From assembly GCA_037576215.1 (NCBI GenBank), contig JBANDB010000015.1:1426001-1490000 (forward strand): 64,000 nt of DNA, written 5' to 3'. Source of the stretch: Armillaria gallica (taxonomy: Eukaryota; Basidiomycota; Agaricomycetes; Agaricales; Physalacriaceae). Positions 59,230 through 64,000 of this stretch are shown here, piece by piece (position 1 is the first letter of the stretch; each line of letters begins with the position of its first letter). Below the pieces are notes generated by a model. That model made no database searches. It was not told the DNA's origin and was given only the letters and a program-made list of their open reading frames with translations. The position numbers and the translations under genes were made by a program.

Positions 59230-61280
59230 GTCGTCGTACCTCCATCGCTAAACTTCCTACTTCGCCCCTACATCGTTCACGACATACCCAATTTCACCCC
59301 CGATCCCTTGTCATTATTGGCAACGAAGCTCCCCAATGTGGAGTCTGGCCATTGCGCGTAGGCTGTTATTCCGGGAAATCATAAAAACGTAGGGCGGCAG
59401 TTTTTGCCATCCCTCAAGGGCCGCCATATTCTTCCCCAGCATCTCTCTGCCAGGCACCCTCATACCCTTTGACACCGCTGGACAAAAATGAGAAAAGGAT
59501 GTCTTCCCCGTCGAACCAAAAGGACCACGCAGACGCCAAGTCTGCCGACAGTCTTCGTGGATGACTAATCCAGATGCATATTCAACGGTGCTCTTCTGCC
59601 CATGACTAATGTTCACGATCCGGAACCGGCCATAGCACGTCGCGCTGTTGTCTGTACGATCGTCGACGTGACAAGCCAGTCCCACTGCTGATCCTTTTCT
59701 CCCGTGTAACGAACACGGTCTCCTGATCTCCACCTATCCCAATAGGTTTACGCGTAACCTTGTTGATGCCCGATGCCCGATCTGAAGGCGCTGTGGCGCT
59801 AATTGTTATCCCGATATCTGGCCGCCGTAAAGCCATTATCTGAGGGCTACCAGATTATTCTATTGAGTATCTATTGCAGCGAACCAGAAACATGACAAGC
59901 ACCTATTCATCGACAGACCAAAAAAAAAACAGCGCGACATCGCCTTTTTCGAACTGTCCTGCTCAAGGAACGAGAGTTAAACCATGGTCAAGGTTCGGTG
60001 CAAGTGCTGATCCTGGTCTCGCTTGGGACGGGCTCGGTATCCTCCGTCCACAGGTTCGCGCGTGACGTTGCCCATACCCGAAGCTCGGTAGTCATGAAGT
60101 ACATCTGCAGTCCCACATTCTTCCATACCGAACGACCGGGAACTGCGTGCGAGGAAGAGGGACATCCGTCCTCGTCATGCCACGTAGGCATCTCTGTTAC
60201 CAGAGTCCGTCGATTTTGCACATCCTCTGCATCAGCCATAACCCGCACAAGTTTACAGTCGATCTCCCGGACCACTCTCTACCCTGTCGATGCAGACAAA
60301 CAAGACCCTCATTGCTTTGGTGCAACACTAGAGTCTCCGGTGATTATAATTAACTTCCATCGATGGCTGCCACCTCCGAGTCCTCCCTTCCTACTAGTCT
60401 TGTGGCAAACGATATGCATCCGCGTACGTTCCGGCTACCTTGACAAAGGAGTACCATACTTGTCGAGGGCAAATCGGAAGAAGGGCGTAGATGCCGTCTC
60501 ATCGCTGCTACCTCCATCCCAACGAATAGCTCGGGAAATGTTGAGGCTTCAACATACGCGTTTTCGTAGATGAAGAGGTCCGAAATGACCTGGCAGTGGG
60601 AGGAGCTCATATGGATCGCAGTAATTCCGACCGTCCGCTGAGTGCGTAGGTCGCGCCGAAGTCGAGCAAACTCGGGCATCCCCCGACCCGTACCTCTCTC
60701 AGAACGAAATGGTCCCTTCCGTCAGCGAGTCTCCACGCCATAGAGATCGAGAGCGGACAGCTCTTGCTTCAGTTCTACGGTGTAGCCTGTTCTCTATGGG
60801 CTGTCGACTTTCCCGGATTCACTGTGTTCCTTCGGTGATCAACGTTCAACAGCCGCCAAAGTCAGACCAATCTGCAGCCATGGAATACCAGAGGTGCTTA
60901 CATTATACCCTCATACAGTCCCTGCGCATGCTATGTATCCTTTCACCAAAGAAATAAGGCAAGCAGTACGGCCTGCTAAACCAAAAACAATCTGTTTGGG
61001 GTGTTAATCAATATCCTCCTCCTGACGCATTCTCGGATTACTTTGCACTCTTCTATCCGTCGCACGGTGTTGAATCCGAGGAGAAGAGGCAAACATAAAG
61101 CGGCTGCATTGAGGTGTTCATGCTACAAGTGTTATGAAGTTGGCGTGAACAATTCGGATAGGAAAGGCGAGTATCATGGTGTCCGACGACAAAGAAGTAT
61201 TGAAGGCGTAAAGCAGCTTCTATGCTGTTAAACCTGGACCTACAAGGTCAGATTTATTACCAAGTTAAGAGCACAGCCAG
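59230..61280 (-). other. no recognised family; possible unidentified gene on the minus strand
   Basis: The frame at 59,733-59,314 (139 codons) contains QTWRLRGPFGSTGKTSFSHF. The overlapping frame upstream (59,836-59,606) contains SDRASGINKVTRKPIGIGG. A similar word set, YRASGMGNVTREPVDGG, occurs about 300 bp away (60,095-60,040), suggesting an internally repeated protein or DNA repeat. No complete model or family can be given. Confidence 0.3.
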
Positions 61281-61429
61281 CATACGTACGTGTCCAGCCC
61301 TTGCGCTCTAGCGTGTATACATCCTCCGGTAACGCTAACGAGTGAATCAATACCGTTTTCCTTCATCGTAGAAGTAAGCCGAGAGTATTCAGAAATAAAG
61401 GTCCTTGTGACGCAGAATACAGTAACGAA

Positions 61430-61745
61430 AACCGAGGCGGAGATGAAGGAAAGAAGTCAAGATGATGAGTCAGCGTCATTCACTTCAGCTTCAACGTTCA
61501 CGTTCGTCCCGACACAATGTCATGTCTTCTCCTCGGAATTATTGTTGGACTACCTTGAGGCTGTTCCCGATTACTTGATGTTTTTTTTGGAACAGCACAA
61601 CACGAGCATACGGCGCCAATGTATAATCAAACAGCACTAGCAAGCGCCTAGCACCTTTTCTTCTTTGACAGCCGCTATATCTTCCAGAGTGAGTCGTTTG
61701 TTATGAACGTCGATTGTACTAATTTGATTTCCATTACTTTACCAG
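61430..61745 (+). promoter_or_regulatory. conserved upstream region and leader intron of DUF6535 copy 4
   Basis: The block at 61,591-61,688 (GCACAACACGAGCATACGGC onward, with a TATAAT-like word near 61,622) matches the upstream blocks of copies 1-3. The leader intron is 61,689-61,745 (GTGAGT..ACCAG), ending one base before the start codon. Similarity to the region before copy 3 extends further upstream to about 61,430. Confidence 0.6.
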
Positions 61746-61746
61746 G

Positions 61747-64000
61747 ATGGCAGACACGCATGAGAATAGAGCAGAAGCACCCACGGTAGCAACGGGGGAT
61801 TATGCCCGTTCAACAGCTATCCCTGAAGATCCTGGAGCTCAGAGAAACCCTCCAACCGGCGCTTTTTTTGGACTGAACAAGAATCAGCTGCATTCGTGGG
61901 GTATCGGTGCGTTCAATTCGCATTGACATTTCCGCTACGATGGTATTTAATTTAAAATGGCCTCAGGTGCTGCTCCGCGCGACTACAAGGCGCGCTACCC
62001 TCCAGATCCTTATGGTCAAGAGATGTCCGACAATGCACGAATATGGTCCATCTACCTTGAAGAAGCGGCCGATTTTGACGCCAATATGTTGGCAGAGTGG
62101 CGGGATACCATCGATGTCCTACTTGTTTTTGTGCGTCCCAGGTTTCCGTTCAAAATTGGTGTCTAAATGTCTAACGCCATCATAGGCTGGCCTCTTCTCT
62201 GCAGTACTAACAACATTCGTGGTGCAAACATCGCAAAACATGCAACCCTATTACAACCAGGCATCTGGATTCCTTTTCTTTCAAATACTCAATGCCACGG
62301 TGTCGAACGGCTCTCAATTCTCTATCCCTTCCTCCCCTACCGCCTTCAACTTTTCTCCCAGCCGTTCCGATGAGTGGTTGAACAGCTTGTGGTTCGTGAG
62401 CTTGACGCTCAGTCTCATCACTGCCCTCGTCGCAGTTTTGGTCAAGCAGTGGCTCCACCAATACGTCTCCATCGTCTCCGACAGCTCTGCACGCGATCGT
62501 GCAAGAATCCGACACTTGCGATACGCTGGACTACAGACGTGGCAAGTACCCATGATCATCGGCTTGCTTCCGGTTCTCCTTCATGTTTCGTTGGCGCTCT
62601 TTTTTGCTGGCCTCGCTGTTTTCTTGTTCTCTCTGGACATGAAAGTGGCCTGGCTAGTGTCTATCATCGGTGCTGTGACATACATGGCCTACGTCGTTGC
62701 CCTAATCTTTCCCCTGGTCCATCCGTACTGTCCGTACAAGGTCCCGTTGGCGTTTTACGTCCACCATCTGTATCGATTCTTCTACGACCGTCTTATTACA
62801 CCCATTTTCATCATTCGACGATATCCGGATCATTACATGGTTTTTTTACGCAGGTACCTGCGCAACGACATTTCCGACATACGCGACGTAATTTCCCCCC
62901 TACAATGTCCTACTCTGAAGGAAATCGAGCACGATCATGTTCAAAAATGTGCTGCAAAAGTGGATGCGCAGTCACTGTATTGGCTGCACCCCTCTACATC
63001 TAATGCCTCCGTGCACCAAAGTGTCGTGCATGCTTGTTCTGGGATGTCGTCTACCACTTGGAAATGCCTTCCCGATGAATGTCGATCCGCATTTGTGGTA
63101 TCTCTGTACCAGCAGATAGAGCGGATAGAACCACTTGTGCCGTCTCCTGGCACCGAAAGAGAATTGAAGCTCTGCTACAGAGCATATATACGTTTTTGCC
63201 CCGAGTATAGATACAGTCGGCTCTCCTCCGGCCGTGATCGCATGGCAGATCAGTGTTCCAATGAGCAGCTGAAAATGGTGCTATACTCCATGACAAATAC
63301 CGAGAAGGTGTTGACTGTTCTGCTCGGAATCCTTCAAGGCCCGCAGCGCTCTTCTCTCACTTTGCACTCCACGGTGTGGAATGCACTAGTCGATGCCGCT
63401 ATTCCCTTAGACCCCTTCCCGTACCGCCGTGGCAGCGCTGTGTTAGAATTAGAGCTGGAGCTTATGAAAATCCTTGCGAGTCCCTTGTCTACAAGCGAGA
63501 GCGAGGATGTCACCACTCTCGACAATCCTACGGGCGAGATGAGGAAACACACTCTTCCCCGATTATTGACTTTCTGGGAATATGATCGCACGGAAATCCT
63601 TGTCCCTGTCGACTCCGACCAACTTCTTAGCATCATGCTTTGCCTTATCCCCCGAATACAGCATAGGTTGTGCGACTCAGCGCACGCCTCAGATAGAAAG
63701 GATGCCATCGAAACTTCCCTCGCCATTATTGAATGCACAGGCTTCCTCATCCGACCTTTTGCCAGTGAACAAGTCATCAAAATGTTATGCTCCCTGCTTT
63801 CTTCCGAAGCGTTTGCCATCGTCGGAGATCTTGAAACACTTGCGCGCAAGGTATTCACGATTCTTGATGACCACCGAGAAATAACTCCAAACACGCAGTT
63901 CTATTCCGTGGCATATCAGTGCTACCTTCGTTCACTAGCAGACCGGGACTTAAGCTCGGAAAACGATGCAATGCTTCCCATCCTGGAACGTCTCCAATGG
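61747..64000 (+). CDS. DUF6535 multi-pass membrane protein, copy 4 (3' end beyond window)
   Basis: Exons are 61,747-61,906, 61,967-62,130 and 62,186 to the window end, with 60- and 55-nt introns at the same positions as copies 2 and 3. The frame stays open through base 64,000. It begins MADTHENR. The DUF6535 domain includes WRDTIDVLLVF joined to AGLFSAVLTTFVVQ, LWFVSLTLSLITALVAVLVK, and later hydrophobic segments up to YPYCPYKVP. The C-terminal region is clearly diverged from copies 2 and 3 but keeps the WLHPSTSNASVHQSV and HASDRKDAIETSLAIIECTG blocks. This is the only copy on the plus strand. About 170 residues and the final small exon are expected past the window end. Confidence 0.88.

Overview
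This window reads as nuclear DNA of a basidiomycete fungus, most likely an agaricomycete. The intact genes carry many short introns (47-96 nt, GT..AG). The families are typical of that group: DUF6535 membrane proteins, F-box/leucine-rich-type proteins, fungal protein-kinase-like proteins, and a GPR1/FUN34/YaaH acetate transporter. There is no bacterial-style operon, CRISPR array or rRNA, and I could not support any tRNA.

Layout. About 50.4-54.0 kb is an ordinary core: a complete 9-exon aldehyde dehydrogenase (minus strand, 499 aa) diverges from a complete 4-exon acetate-transporter gene (plus strand, 229 aa) across a 720-bp shared promoter. Almost everything else is accessory DNA built from copies of a few blocks. 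(1) DUF6535 genes lie at 6.5-9.3 (dead), 26.3-29.1 (open), 41.2-44.0 (open) and 61.7-64.0 kb (open, cut by the window end). (2) 5'-truncated pieces of the acetate transporter with its downstream DNA lie at 4.6-5.0, 9.5-10.2, 11.6-12.1, 21.2-22.0, 29.3-29.8, 31.7-32.1 and 38.6-38.8 kb, all inverted relative to the intact gene. (3) Kinase-like pseudogenes lie at 12.6-14.0 and 32.6-33.9 kb. (4) F-box pseudogenes lie at 0.6-1.5, 36.5-38.1, 46.5-48.2 (plus) and 57.1-58.9 kb (minus). (5) An unidentified intron-bearing gene X has remnants at about 15.2-16.2, 17.2-17.9 and 35.2-36.3 kb.

History. About 6.2-16.2 kb and 26.1-36.3 kb are two copies of one segment, offset by about 20 kb. A third partial unit lies at 38.6-44.3 kb. 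The left copy differs from the right mainly by CpG to TpG/CpA changes, and several of its stop codons are CGA to TGA changes, as expected from decay of methylated cytosine. Two candidate DNA-element insertions with terminal inverted repeats (23,351-23,776 and 24,358-26,096) and a smaller insertion flanked by direct repeats (21,268-21,603) interrupt the copies.

Function. The one clear functional pairing is the aldehyde dehydrogenase (making a carboxylate such as acetate) with the divergent acetate transporter. The DUF6535 proteins have four predicted membrane segments near the N-terminus and a roughly 550-residue helical C-terminal region of unknown role. They are the most plausible unexplored active genes here.
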